64,000 nucleotides of DNA from Roseomonas sp. (GTDB lineage Bacteria; Pseudomonadota; Alphaproteobacteria; Acetobacterales; Acetobacteraceae), in NCBI GenBank assembly GCA_020249775.1, contig JADCFA010000029.1, positions 20,139 to 84,138 of the forward strand, in the 5' to 3' direction. Both the position numbers and the translations under genes were made by a program. The notes under the pieces were generated by a model that saw nothing but the letters and a program-made list of their open reading frames with translations, was not told where the DNA came from and searched no databases. This document shows, piece by piece, positions 18,557-26,312 of this stretch. Each line of letters opens with the position of its first letter. Position 1 is the stretch's first letter.

Positions 18557-19000
18557 ATGACAATATCAGCAGTTCTGCGGCAGAAAGGTAATGCCGCGAT
18601 TTCGGTAACACCCGAAACCCCAGTGGTTGAAATCGCCCGTATCATGGCGGCGCGGCGCATTGGCGCTGTGTTGATCGTGACCGCTTCGGGTCAGGTCGCC
18701 GGCATTTTGAGTGAACGAGACATCGTGAAATCAGTCGCCGATCGGCGGAATGGCATCCGCTGCCTGGCCGCTGAGGAGATCATGACGCGCGAGGTGATCA
18801 TGATCGGCCCCGACACACCGGTGGAAGCCGCGCTGGAGATCATGGATCAGGGGTATTTCCGCCATTTGCCGGTTTGCGACAAGGACGGAACCTTGCTTGG
18901 CATTGTCAGCATCCGTGATCTGGTGAAGTTCCGCTTCGCCAAGCAGGAACATGACGTGGAAGCGCTGAAGGCCTATGTGACGCGGAGCTTCATGCACTGA
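18557..19000 (+). CDS. CBS-domain pair protein
   Basis: A 147-residue protein that is essentially one tandem CBS (Bateman) module, a regulatory domain binding adenine nucleotides or S-adenosylmethionine. The first CBS unit runs over VTPETPVVEIARIMAARRIG to ILSERDIVKSV; the second over IMTREVIMIGPDTPVEAALE to GIVSIRDLVKF. No catalytic domain is fused. The start ATG at 18557 follows AAGGAGG at 18541-18547. A hairpin terminator follows the stop directly, so the gene is probably monocistronic. Target unknown. Confidence 0.92.
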   Translation: MTISAVLRQKGNAAISVTPETPVVEIARIMAARRIGAVLIVTASGQVAGILSERDIVKSVADRRNGIRCLAAEEIMTREVIMIGPDTPVEAALEIMDQGYFRHLPVCDKDGTLLGIVSIRDLVKFRFAKQEHDVEALKAYVTRSFMH

Positions 19001-19006
19001 AGTAAG

Positions 19007-19030
19007 GGGGGCGCAGTCCGCCCCTTTTCC
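19007..19030 (+). terminator. Rho-independent terminator after the CBS gene
   Basis: GGGGCG (19008-19013) pairs with CGCCCC (19019-19024) over a five-base loop, followed by TTTTCCTT. It begins 7 bases after the CBS gene stop, in the correct orientation. Confidence 0.8.
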
Positions 19031-19227
19031 TTCACTGAGCCAAGGTGACGCATCACGACCGGCGCAAGGGTACGAATTGGCCGCAAGCCATGGGCATGTT
19101 TAGCAGAATAAGATTTCGTAATGAAATCTCCACGAGCTATTGTGGAATTTTTCGGTAGAATTGGCGGGATCCGGGATGGTGGGGACAGCAGCATTTCCGC
19201 CTGAGCATCGTTCTCTAGGGTTTCTGC

Positions 19228-19905
19228 ATGGATTGGCGCTTGCACTGGTTGGAAGCCGAGGGCGACCTGACGCCTTGGCGAGATGTTATTCTCGCTGAGG
19301 TGGAGGCTGCCAGGACTGTGATCGCGCATCTTATGCCGCCCTGCAAGCTTGACATATTGATCAGGCGCCGACCGGGGCAGGTTATCCCGGTCATCGGCAT
19401 GGGCGGAACTGCCTGGGGCAAATATCTCTTTGACCTTAGTATTGATCCCGGCAATCCAAATCTCGAACCCTCGTTGAAGGATGGCGCCTTGCGCCGACTG
19501 GTTGCGCATGAAGCTCATCACTGCATGCGCAACGTCGCCGTCGGCTATGGAGAGACCCTTGGTGAAGCCTTGGTCAGCGAAGGCTTGGCAGGGCGTTTCG
19601 TTGAGCAGCTTTTCGGTACCGCACCTGAGCCCTGGGAAAACGCCATGGCTGAGGCAACCCTGCGCGCGCATTTGCCGGATGAGGCTTTGCTAGCTTCATC
19701 TGCCTATAACCATGCCGATTGGTTCTATTGCAGGAATGGGCGCCTTCCATGCTGGCTTGGCTATACGCTTGGCTATCGGATCGTGGGCGATTGGCTCGCC
19801 ACCGCGCCGGCGCCGGATGCCGCAACCTGGGCGGGCGTTCCCGCTGAAGCCGTTTTGGCGGTCGCCCGAGAGACAGGGATGTTGGCAAACCCAGGCCGGG
19901 CTTAA
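19228..19905 (+). CDS. Putative zinc-dependent protease, DUF2268-like
   Basis: A 225-residue protein with the zincin motif HEAHH (HExxH) in LRRLVAHEAHHCMRN at about residues 92-106, and a downstream Glu in SEGLAGRFVEQ as a candidate third ligand. The strand just before it (GKYLFDLSIDPGNPN) and the tail with GYTLGYRIVGDWL resemble the DUF2268 (YjaZ-like) predicted zinc proteases. No signal peptide or membrane helix is seen, so it is probably cytoplasmic. It has no operon partner: a terminator lies upstream and pdxY converges from the right. Family assignment is from motif order only; substrate unknown. Confidence 0.75.
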   Translation: MDWRLHWLEAEGDLTPWRDVILAEVEAARTVIAHLMPPCKLDILIRRRPGQVIPVIGMGGTAWGKYLFDLSIDPGNPNLEPSLKDGALRRLVAHEAHHCMRNVAVGYGETLGEALVSEGLAGRFVEQLFGTAPEPWENAMAEATLRAHLPDEALLASSAYNHADWFYCRNGRLPCWLGYTLGYRIVGDWLATAPAPDAATWAGVPAEAVLAVARETGMLANPGRA

Positions 19906-19942
19906 GTTTCGTGACAGATTAAAGCGAAGGGGCCGCTGCTTC

Positions 19943-20806
19943 TCAGCACGCCTCCGCCACAAAACGCCGCGTCGGCGCAGTGATTTCAGCTTGCGCCGCC
20001 ACCACCTGCAATTCCCGCGCGCCGGCTGCCAAGGTTTGGCTCAGCAGGCCGAAAATGCTGGAAGCCGCGGCTTCCAGCGCCGGCGCCACCCCGCCGCTTT
20101 GCAAGCGATGAAACAGGAAAAGCGCGGCAATCGCATCACCCGCGCCATTCACCGATAGCGGCAGCATGGGCGTGCGTAGCCGCCAGAACCCGCCATCCTC
20201 AGCGGCGAGCAATTCAATCTCACCCGCCCCGGTCGCTTCGGTGCGGAGCGAGGTCAGCAGCACAATCCGCGGCCCCTTGGCTTGCAGCGCGGTGATGGCG
20301 GCCTTGGCCGTATCCAGGCTGGTGATCACCTGCCCAGTCAGCCATTCCAATTCGAATTGATTGGGGGTTGCGATATCGGCCGCCGGCAGCGCCTGATCGC
20401 GCAGAAATTCCGGAATGCCGGGGCGGACGAACACGCCGCGCCCGGTATCGCCAATCACCGGATCGCAGCACCAAAGCGCCTTCGAATTGGCCGCCTTGAC
20501 CTTGAGCGCGGCATCGCGCACCGCCACACCGATCTCGGCCGAGCCCAAATAGCCGGACAGCACCGCGTCACAGCGGCCCAATACGCCCCGTTCTTCAATT
20601 CCCGCCACGCATTCGCTTATCAGCTCGGCGCCAAAAACCTGGCCGCGCCAGGCCCCATAGCCGGTGTGGTTGGAGAATTGGACCGTATGCACCCCCCAGA
20701 CCTCTGCCCCCAGGCGCTGCAGGGGGAAGATGGCGCTGGCATTGCCGACATGGCCATAGGCGACCCAGGATTGGATGGAGAGGATATTGAGGCTCACGCG
20801 CGCCAT
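19943..20806 (-). CDS. pdxY: Pyridoxal kinase
   Basis: A 287-residue ribokinase-fold kinase that phosphorylates pyridoxal in B6 salvage. Diagnostic segments are LSIQSWVAYGHVGNASAIFPL at the N-terminus, WGVHTVQFSNHTGYG, the central CDPVIGDTGRGVFV, TPNQFELEWLTG, and the anion-hole/base region SVNGAGDAIAALFL (GAGD). Length matches PdxY (about 287). It is transcribed alone, divergent from rpmE. PdxK is a close relative, but the N-terminus and length favour PdxY. Confidence 0.93.
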   Translation of the reverse strand: MARVSLNILSIQSWVAYGHVGNASAIFPLQRLGAEVWGVHTVQFSNHTGYGAWRGQVFGAELISECVAGIEERGVLGRCDAVLSGYLGSAEIGVAVRDAALKVKAANSKALWCCDPVIGDTGRGVFVRPGIPEFLRDQALPAADIATPNQFELEWLTGQVITSLDTAKAAITALQAKGPRIVLLTSLRTEATGAGEIELLAAEDGGFWRLRTPMLPLSVNGAGDAIAALFLFHRLQSGGVAPALEAAASSIFGLLSQTLAAGARELQVVAAQAEITAPTRRFVAEAC

Positions 20807-20951
20807 ACCTTTGCGATTCCGGGGCGAAAGCTCTGGCCCTTGGCGCGGCCTTGGTCAATCACGCGCTTGCATGGGCGGGGCCGATCCCCTATAGCCCCCG
20901 CTCCCTGGCGGCCGGTCGGCATCGGCGGCCCAATTCTTGTGAGCATGCGCC

Positions 20952-21176
20952 ATGAAGTCCGATATCCATCCCGATTATCATGAGATCAACATCATCATGA
21001 CCGACGGGACCGAGTTCAAGACCCGTTCCTGCTATGGCAAGCCGGGCGATACCATTCGCCTGGACATTGACCCGAAGTCCCACCCGGCCTGGACCGGCCA
21101 GCAGCGCATTATTGATACGGGCGGCCAGATCGCGAAGTTCAACAAGCGCTTCGCCGGCATTGGCACGCGCAAGTAG
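20952..21176 (+). CDS. rpmE: 50S ribosomal protein L31
   Basis: A 74-residue L31 beginning [19 protein letters not shown] and ending RFAGIGTRK, with the conserved [15 protein letters not shown]. It has a single cysteine (in TRSCYG) and lacks the CxxC pairs of the zinc-binding type, so it belongs to the zinc-independent form common in alphaproteobacteria. A short GGCGCT/AGCGCC hairpin at 21193-21208 follows the stop. Confidence 0.96.
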   Translation: MKSDIHPDYHEINIIMTDGTEFKTRSCYGKPGDTIRLDIDPKSHPAWTGQQRIIDTGGQIAKFNKRFAGIGTRK

Positions 21177-21397
21177 GACTGAGAGCGTTCTTGGCGCTAC
21201 CCAGCGCCCTCTCCAAAAAATTGATGATTGAACACGCTGCCCCTTGATTGGCGGCGGGGCCATTTCCATGTCTTGAACGCTAAGGGGCGCCATAAGGGCC
21301 CCTGGTGCGGACCAAACCCTTGCCGCCCTGATGGGGGCATGATGGGTGCAGTTCGCTGGCCTCAACGGACCTTGCTTTGCGAAGGAGTGTCCCTGCT

Positions 21398-21862
21398 ATG
21401 AATGCTATTGATTTCTCCCCCCTTTTCCGCACCGCCATTGGCTTTGATCGCCTGGCGCGGTTAATGGATACGGCCCGCAGCGGCGCCGATGCCGGGGGTT
21501 ACCCGCCCTATAACATCGAAAAGACCAGCGATGACAGCTATGTGCTGACCATGGCGGTGGCCGGTTTTGCCGAGGCAGACCTGGACATCACCGCCCATCA
21601 GAACACGCTGACGGTGGTAGGCCGCGCCCAGGCCGCGCCCGATGAAACCCGCCGTTTCCTGCATCGCGGCATCGCGGGCCGTGGTTTTGAGCGCCGCTTC
21701 GTGCTGGCCGATCATATCGTGGTCAGCGGTGCCAAGCTTGAAAACGGCTTGCTGCACATCGCGCTGCGCCATGAAGTGCCGGAAGCGCTGAAGCCGCGGC
21801 AGATCCCGGTGCAGGCCAACCGCCCGGCGGCGCTGCCGGAAGCGCCTGCCCAGGCTGCGTGA
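21398..21862 (+). CDS. Small heat-shock protein, Hsp20 family
   Basis: A 154-residue Hsp20 of the IbpA/HspA type that holds unfolding proteins in a refoldable state. The N-terminus MNAIDFSPLFRTAIGFDRL is typical of class A rhizobial-type sHsps. The alpha-crystallin domain runs from about YPPYNIEKTSDDSYVLTMAV to ENGLLHIALRHEVPE, followed by a short Pro/Ala-rich tail containing RQIPV. The start at 21398 has AAGGAG 12 bases upstream; a GTG-type extension to 21377 is unlikely. About 220 bases precede it without a recognised heat-shock element; I could not identify a ROSE-type thermometer with certainty. Confidence 0.93.
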   Translation: MNAIDFSPLFRTAIGFDRLARLMDTARSGADAGGYPPYNIEKTSDDSYVLTMAVAGFAEADLDITAHQNTLTVVGRAQAAPDETRRFLHRGIAGRGFERRFVLADHIVVSGAKLENGLLHIALRHEVPEALKPRQIPVQANRPAALPEAPAQAA

Positions 21863-21873
21863 TGCTGACCTAC

Positions 21874-21895
21874 CCCCGCCCGGCAACGGGCGGGG
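21874..21895. terminator. Strong hairpin between convergent genes
   Basis: A perfect 9-base stem CCCCGCCCG (21874-21882) / CGGGCGGGG (21887-21895) closes a GCAA tetraloop. It lies between the stops of the hsp20 gene and the DUF1192 gene. There is no T tract, so it may serve as a bidirectional terminator or as a 3' end stabiliser. Confidence 0.65.
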
Positions 21896-21897
21896 CC

Positions 21898-22092
21898 TCA
21901 CCCCTTCCTGAAAAACGCCTCCGCCGCGGCGCGTTGGGCGTCCCGCGCGCCAATCGCTGCCTCGGCACGGCTGATTTCGGCCTGCAAAGCCTCGATATAC
22001 TCCCTCAGTTGCGCCACATCCCAGCCGTCAAACACCATGGGCTGGAAGCGTGGCGCGCGCCGGGGGCGGTCTTCTTCCTCGATCGGGGCCAT
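21898..22092 (-). CDS. DUF1192 small protein
   Basis: A 64-residue acidic, mostly helical protein matching the alphaproteobacterial DUF1192 family: MAPIEEEDRPRRAPRFQPM followed by WDVAQLREYIEALQAEISRAEAAI, a predicted coiled coil. Function unknown. The ATG at 22090-22092 is preceded by AAGGAGAAA. It converges with hsp20 and is divergent from trcR. Confidence 0.85.
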   Translation of the reverse strand: MAPIEEEDRPRRAPRFQPMVFDGWDVAQLREYIEALQAEISRAEAAIGARDAQRAAAEAFFRKG

Positions 22093-22202
22093 TTTTTCTC
22101 CTTTCGGGCGCGGGCGGGTTTTGACCCTGGCCGCGCCTCTCTCTATAGGAACCGCAACAAGGCGGGGGTTTCTCTCGCCCGCCCGCCCCTTGAGGTTATG
22201 CC

Positions 22203-22754
22203 ATGAACCAGCCCTTGATGCCCAAGGCCACCGCCGTGTGGCTGATTGACAAGACCGCGCTTACCTTTGACCAGATCGCCGAGTTTGTCGGCATGCACCC
22301 GCTTGAAATCCAGGCCATTGCGGATGGAGAAGTGGCGCAGGGCATTATCGGCTATGACCCGATCGCCAATGGTCAATTGACGCGCGAGGAAATCCAGCGC
22401 TGTGAAGCGGATAGCGAAGCCCGGCTGCAAATGGTTCGCGCCGTCAGCCATTTGCCGAAATCCAAGGCCAAGGGCGGGCGCTATACCCCCGTTTCCAAGC
22501 GCAATGACCGCCCGGATGCGATTGCCTGGCTGCTCCGCAATTTCCCTCAGGTGTCGGAAGCAACCATTGTGAAGCTGCTTGGCACCACCAAGGAAACCAT
22601 CGCCAAGGTGCGTGACAAGACCCATTGGAACAGCGCGAATATCAAGCCGCGCGATCCCGTGATTCTGGGTCTCTGCACGCAGTCTGAACTCAACGCCGCT
22701 GTCGGCACGCTCGCCGTTGTCGAAGCGCAGGCCGAAGAAGGTGCTGCGGCGTGA
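22203..22754 (+). CDS. trcR: Cell cycle transcriptional regulator TrcR (DUF1013)
   Basis: A 183-residue alphaproteobacterial regulator of the DUF1013 family, known as TrcR. The conserved N-terminal part reads MPKATAVWLIDKTALTFDQIA and EFVGMHPLEIQAIADGE, a helix-turn-helix-like unit. A second helical unit follows (RPDAIAWLLRNFPQVSEATI, then TKETIAKVRDKTHWN). The strict alphaproteobacterial distribution supports the taxon call. The ATG at 22203 follows GAGGTTATGCC. Confidence 0.9.
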   Translation: MNQPLMPKATAVWLIDKTALTFDQIAEFVGMHPLEIQAIADGEVAQGIIGYDPIANGQLTREEIQRCEADSEARLQMVRAVSHLPKSKAKGGRYTPVSKRNDRPDAIAWLLRNFPQVSEATIVKLLGTTKETIAKVRDKTHWNSANIKPRDPVILGLCTQSELNAAVGTLAVVEAQAEEGAAA

Positions 22755-22757
22755 AGC

Positions 22758-22808
22758 GGAGCATTTTCAAGCCAGGTGGAAACGCTTGGCGGCTCGGAAA
22801 ATGCGACC
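22758..22808 (+). repeat. Dispersed palindromic repeat, copy 1
   Basis: Right after trcR lies a 51-base element with outer arms GCATTTTC (22761-22768) and GAAAATGC (22797-22804). Its first part, GGAGCATTTTCAAGCC followed by A(G/A)GTGGAA, recurs in inverse orientation at 42583-42632. It resembles the GAGCATTTTC...GAAAATGC repeats I know from many alphaproteobacterial intergenic regions. Confidence 0.65.
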
Positions 22809-22818
22809 AGACAATGGT

Positions 22819-22995
22819 CTAATGGGGCGTTGCTGAACGCAGCCGCTCCATTTCCTCCTTCAGGCGAAGCTTTTCGCGCTTCAATCGGGCTAAGGTTTCG
22901 GCGTCTGGCCTCGGTCGCTGGTCTTCCTGAAAAATCTGCGCCTCAAGCGCTGCGTGACGGTTATTGAGGGAAGCGATCCGGGCATCCAAACGCAT
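22819..22995 (-). CDS. YdcH family (DUF465) small protein
   Basis: A 58-residue helical protein, MRLDARIASLNNRHAALEAQ..., with the family's heptad-like spacing and the KLRLKEEMERLR tail. DUF465 proteins are short coiled coils of unknown function. I chose the start at 22995 because the open frame upstream to 23076 lacks family features. It is divergent from a second DUF465 gene at 23113, so the two small paralogues share a 117-base promoter region. Confidence 0.82.
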   Translation of the reverse strand: MRLDARIASLNNRHAALEAQIFQEDQRPRPDAETLARLKREKLRLKEEMERLRSATPH

Positions 22996-23112
22996 ACCGA
23001 GGCATCCTTTGCTGTGATGCCGCCCAGGCGGTTGGCCCTGTCCCGGGCAGCGCGGACATGCTACTCCTATTCGCACTTAAAAAGCATCAAGAGATTTCAC
23101 CCTGGCCCCGCG

Positions 23113-23313
23113 ATGATCGCTGACCGAGAAGCCCTGCTCCGCCGCCTGCATGAACTCCGTACCGAGCATCGGGATTTGGATACCGTGATCGCGCGTTTTG
23201 ATTCCGGGCCGGTGGATCAATTGCAGTTGCAGCGGCTGAAAAAGCGCAAGCTGAAGCTGAAGGACGAAATCGCCTGGCTCGATAGCCAACTTTTGCCCGA
23301 TATCATCGCCTGA
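23113..23313 (+). CDS. YdcH family (DUF465) small protein, second paralogue
   Basis: A 66-residue helical protein, MIADREALLRRLHELRTEHR, then LQRLKKRKLKLKDEIAWLD, a good DUF465 match. The KLKLKDEI ending corresponds to KLRLKEEM in the divergent neighbour. It is only 12 bases upstream of purE and probably co-transcribed with purE and purK. The longer frame starting at 22954 would overlap the divergent paralogue and is rejected. Confidence 0.87.
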   Translation: MIADREALLRRLHELRTEHRDLDTVIARFDSGPVDQLQLQRLKKRKLKLKDEIAWLDSQLLPDIIA

Positions 23314-23325
23314 AAGGGGCTGGAT

Positions 23326-23811
23326 ATGGCCGGAATACCTCTGGTTGGCGTGATCATGGGCAGCCGTTCGGATTGGGAAACGCTGCGCCACACCGCCGAA
23401 ACGCTGGAAAAACTTGGTGTTCCTCATGAAACCCGCGTGGTTTCCGCCCATCGCACGCCAGAACGCCTGTTCGATTACGCGAAGCAGGCGGCAGGCCGGG
23501 GGCTTAGGGTCATTATTGCCGGCGCTGGCGGCGCGGCGCATCTGCCCGGCATGGCCGCTTCCATGACGCATCTGCCCGTGCTTGGCGTGCCGGTGCAAAG
23601 TGCCGCTTTGGCCGGGGTGGATAGCCTTTTGTCCATTGTGCAAATGCCAGCCGGTGTGCCGGTGGGGACACTCGCCATCGGCCGCGCGGGGGCGGTGAAT
23701 GCGGCTTTGCTCGCGGCCTCCATCCTCGCCTTGGAAGATGCCGCGCTGGCCGCACGCCTGATCGCCTGGCGCGCGGCGCAGACCGAAAGCGTGCCGGAGA
23801 GCCCGATATGA
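23326..23811 (+). CDS. purE: N5-carboxyaminoimidazole ribonucleotide mutase
   Basis: A 161-residue class I PurE that converts N5-CAIR to CAIR in purine synthesis. Active-site segments are present: MGSRSDWET (phosphate binding), [13 protein letters not shown] (catalytic His) and [11 protein letters not shown]. Length is standard. The stop overlaps the purK start by four bases (23808-23811), the usual purEK arrangement. Confidence 0.97.
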   Translation: MAGIPLVGVIMGSRSDWETLRHTAETLEKLGVPHETRVVSAHRTPERLFDYAKQAAGRGLRVIIAGAGGAAHLPGMAASMTHLPVLGVPVQSAALAGVDSLLSIVQMPAGVPVGTLAIGRAGAVNAALLAASILALEDAALAARLIAWRAAQTESVPESPI

Positions 23812-24950
23812 CCCCCCTGCCGCCCGGCGCCATGCTGGGCATTCTGGGCGGCGGGCAGCTTGGGCGCATGTCCGCCATGGCGGCGGCGCGGCTTGGCTAT
23901 CGCTGCCATATCTATGCCCCCGGCGCGGATGAGCCCGGCATGCAGGTGGCCGCCGCCCGCACCATCGCCGCCTATGAAGACCACGCGGCTTTGGCGCGAT
24001 TCGCCGATCAGGTGGATGTTGTCACCTTCGAATTTGAAAATGTCCCGGCCGAGACAGTGGAAATCCTCTCCCGCCGCGTGCCTTGCCGGCCAGGGGAAAA
24101 GGCGCTTGGCATTTGCCAGGATCGCTTGCAGGAAAAGGCGTTTCTGGCAGGGATCGGCGTGCCCGTCGCCCCCTGGCGCGCCGTGCGCACGGAAGCCGAA
24201 TTGCAGGCGGCGGTGGCAGAGCTTGGCCTGCCTGCCGTGCTCAAGACCACCCGGCTTGGCTATGATGGGCGCGGCCAGGCGGTGCTGCGCCACCCGGATG
24301 ATCTGCCAGGCGCATGGGCAAGATTGGCGCCTCGGCCATTGATCCTGGAAGGCTTTGTGCCCTTCGCGTTGGAGCTTTCCGCCATTGCGGCGCGCGGGGC
24401 TGATGGGGCTCTCGCAGTGTTTGACGCGACGGAAAACGCCCATCGGCACCATATCCTGGACATAAGTTATGCGCCGGCGCGCGTCGCGCCCGCGCTTGCC
24501 GCAGCGGCGCGGGAACATGTTGCCGCGGTGGCGCGCGGGCTTGATCTGGTCGGGCTGGTGGCGCTCGAGATGTTCCTGCTGCCCGATGGCCGGCTGATCG
24601 GCAATGAAATCGCGCCGCGCCCGCATAATTCCGGGCATTGGACCATGGATGCCTGCACCGCTTCCCAATTTGAGCAGCATATCCGCGCCGTGGTCGGCCT
24701 GCCCTTGGGTGTGCCGGATCGGCACCATGATGCGGTGATGCGCAACCTGATCGGGCCCGAAGGCATGGCTGCCTGGCCGGGGCTGCAAGGTCAAAAGGGG
24801 ATTGCGCCGCATCTTTATGGCAAGGTGGAAGCCCGCGCCGGGCGCAAAATGGGCCATGCCAATCGGCTTTTGCCGCTGGGCGCGCTGGCTGGGATGGATG
24901 ATGCGGCCGCGCTTGGCCCGCTGGCGGCGATTGTGGCACAAAATTTGTGA
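23808..24950 (+). CDS. purK: N5-carboxyaminoimidazole ribonucleotide synthase
   Basis: A 380-residue ATP-grasp enzyme that makes N5-CAIR from AIR, ATP and bicarbonate, feeding PurE. N-terminal [20 protein letters not shown], then FEFENVPAE, the ATP-grasp core [30 protein letters not shown], and the metal/phosphate site [15 protein letters not shown]. It overlaps purE by four bases and ends the operon. Confidence 0.97.
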   Translation: MTPLPPGAMLGILGGGQLGRMSAMAAARLGYRCHIYAPGADEPGMQVAAARTIAAYEDHAALARFADQVDVVTFEFENVPAETVEILSRRVPCRPGEKALGICQDRLQEKAFLAGIGVPVAPWRAVRTEAELQAAVAELGLPAVLKTTRLGYDGRGQAVLRHPDDLPGAWARLAPRPLILEGFVPFALELSAIAARGADGALAVFDATENAHRHHILDISYAPARVAPALAAAAREHVAAVARGLDLVGLVALEMFLLPDGRLIGNEIAPRPHNSGHWTMDACTASQFEQHIRAVVGLPLGVPDRHHDAVMRNLIGPEGMAAWPGLQGQKGIAPHLYGKVEARAGRKMGHANRLLPLGALAGMDDAAALGPLAAIVAQNL

Positions 24951-25005
24951 GTAGCTGGGTGCTCTGGTCTTCTTTTGTTAAGAAAGCACCGTTAGATTGA
25001 AGTCC

Positions 25006-26121
25006 ATGGACCCCGTCCGAGCCCTAGGTAGCATTGCTCCAGCCGCCGCCCTGATCATTGGGCTTGGCGTGGCGCCGCTGGCGCGCGCCCAGTTCATTGA
25101 AGGGCCTTATGTTGCTGGTGGGCTCGGCATAAATTACCTGGATGATGCAAAATTTCGCCTGGATAGCAGCCTGAGCCAGGGCATGACGGCGCTTGGCCAG
25201 CCCAATGGTGGCCAATTGGGCTTTGAGTATGGCGGGGTTGGCGTGCTCAGCCTGGGTTGGGGCTTCAGCAACGGGATCCGGCTGGAAATTGAAGGCAGCT
25301 TCCGCAGCAATGAGGTGGATAGCGCCAATGGCGCCGCTGGCCTTGCTGGCCCTGGTGGGCATGGCGGGCGCCAGGATAGCTACGGGCTGATGGGCAATGC
25401 GCTGGTGGATTTGGTGCGCATTGGCCCCTTCCTGCCCTATGTCGGGATCGGCGCAGGGTATCTTGTTACCAGCTTCAATGATCTGAATGGCCGGCCCGGC
25501 AATGGCAGCTTGCGGCTGCGCAGCGATGATACGGGCGGCGCCTTTGCGGTGCAGGGGATAGCGGGGCTTGGCTTCGTGATTGACCAGGTGCCGGGGCTGA
25601 CGCTGACAGCCGAGTATCGCTATCTGGAAAGCCTGGGGCCGAGTATCCCTGTGCGCTATGTGAATGCCGCCGGCGCCACGGTGCTGTCCGGCAAGGCGGA
25701 TACGGAAAGCCGCAACCAATCCTTCCTGCTTGGCCTGCGCTACGCCTTCAATGCGCCTGCCGCCACACCTGCTGCTGTCGCGGCGCCTGTCGCAGCGCGC
25801 AGCTTCCTGATCTTCTTTGACTGGAACCGCGCTGATCTGACCGCGCGCGCCCGCCAGATCATTGGTGAGGCCGCTGAAGCGGCCCGCGCCCAGCCGACGC
25901 GGATTGAAGTGGCGGGACATGCGGATCGCACCGGCACGCCGCAATATAATTTGGCATTGTCGCGCCGCCGCGCCGAAACCGTAGCGGAAGAACTGATCCG
26001 GCGTGGCATTGCGCGCCAGGACATCAGCATCACGGCCTTGGGTGAAACACAGCCGCTGGTGGCAACCGCCGATGGCGTCCGCGAACCACAGAACCGGCGC
26101 GTTGAAATTATCCTGAAATAG
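25006..26121 (+). CDS. OmpA-family outer membrane protein
   Basis: A 371-residue outer-membrane protein with a signal peptide (APAAALIIGLGVAPLARA-Q). A beta-barrel of about eight strands follows (about residues 25-240, opening FIEGPYVAGGLGINYLDD), and then a C-terminal OmpA-type peptidoglycan-binding domain. That domain begins SFLIFFDWNRADLTARA and has VAGHADRTGTPQYN and LSRRRAETVAEEL with the conserved Asp and Arg, closing NRRVEIILK. I chose ATG 25006; an in-frame TTG at 24997 is also possible, and neither has a strong ribosome site. It probably links the outer membrane to the cell wall. It is monocistronic. Confidence 0.9.
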   Translation: MDPVRALGSIAPAAALIIGLGVAPLARAQFIEGPYVAGGLGINYLDDAKFRLDSSLSQGMTALGQPNGGQLGFEYGGVGVLSLGWGFSNGIRLEIEGSFRSNEVDSANGAAGLAGPGGHGGRQDSYGLMGNALVDLVRIGPFLPYVGIGAGYLVTSFNDLNGRPGNGSLRLRSDDTGGAFAVQGIAGLGFVIDQVPGLTLTAEYRYLESLGPSIPVRYVNAAGATVLSGKADTESRNQSFLLGLRYAFNAPAATPAAVAAPVAARSFLIFFDWNRADLTARARQIIGEAAEAARAQPTRIEVAGHADRTGTPQYNLALSRRRAETVAEELIRRGIARQDISITALGETQPLVATADGVREPQNRRVEIILK

Positions 26122-26312
26122 CGATGGATCAGGTATAGTTCTTTCCGGGGTCGTTGCACCAATTTACGCCCAAGTTGGATAGCGACGCTGACAAACATCA
26201 TAACATACTCGCGCGACAGGGGGCATCCGCGATGGGAAAAACGCCCCAAAAATTAGAGCATAACGCGGCGAAATGCATCGCATCAGGGGCTCACTGCATC
26301 CCCTTGTCGCAC

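Noticed and set aside
21193..21208. Hairpin after rpmE as a firm terminator
   Set aside because: The stem is only 6 bases and is followed by A, not T, on the plus strand; support is too weak.
21177..21397. A ROSE-type RNA thermometer upstream of hsp20
   Set aside because: The position would fit, but I could not find the conserved hairpin covering the ribosome site with confidence.
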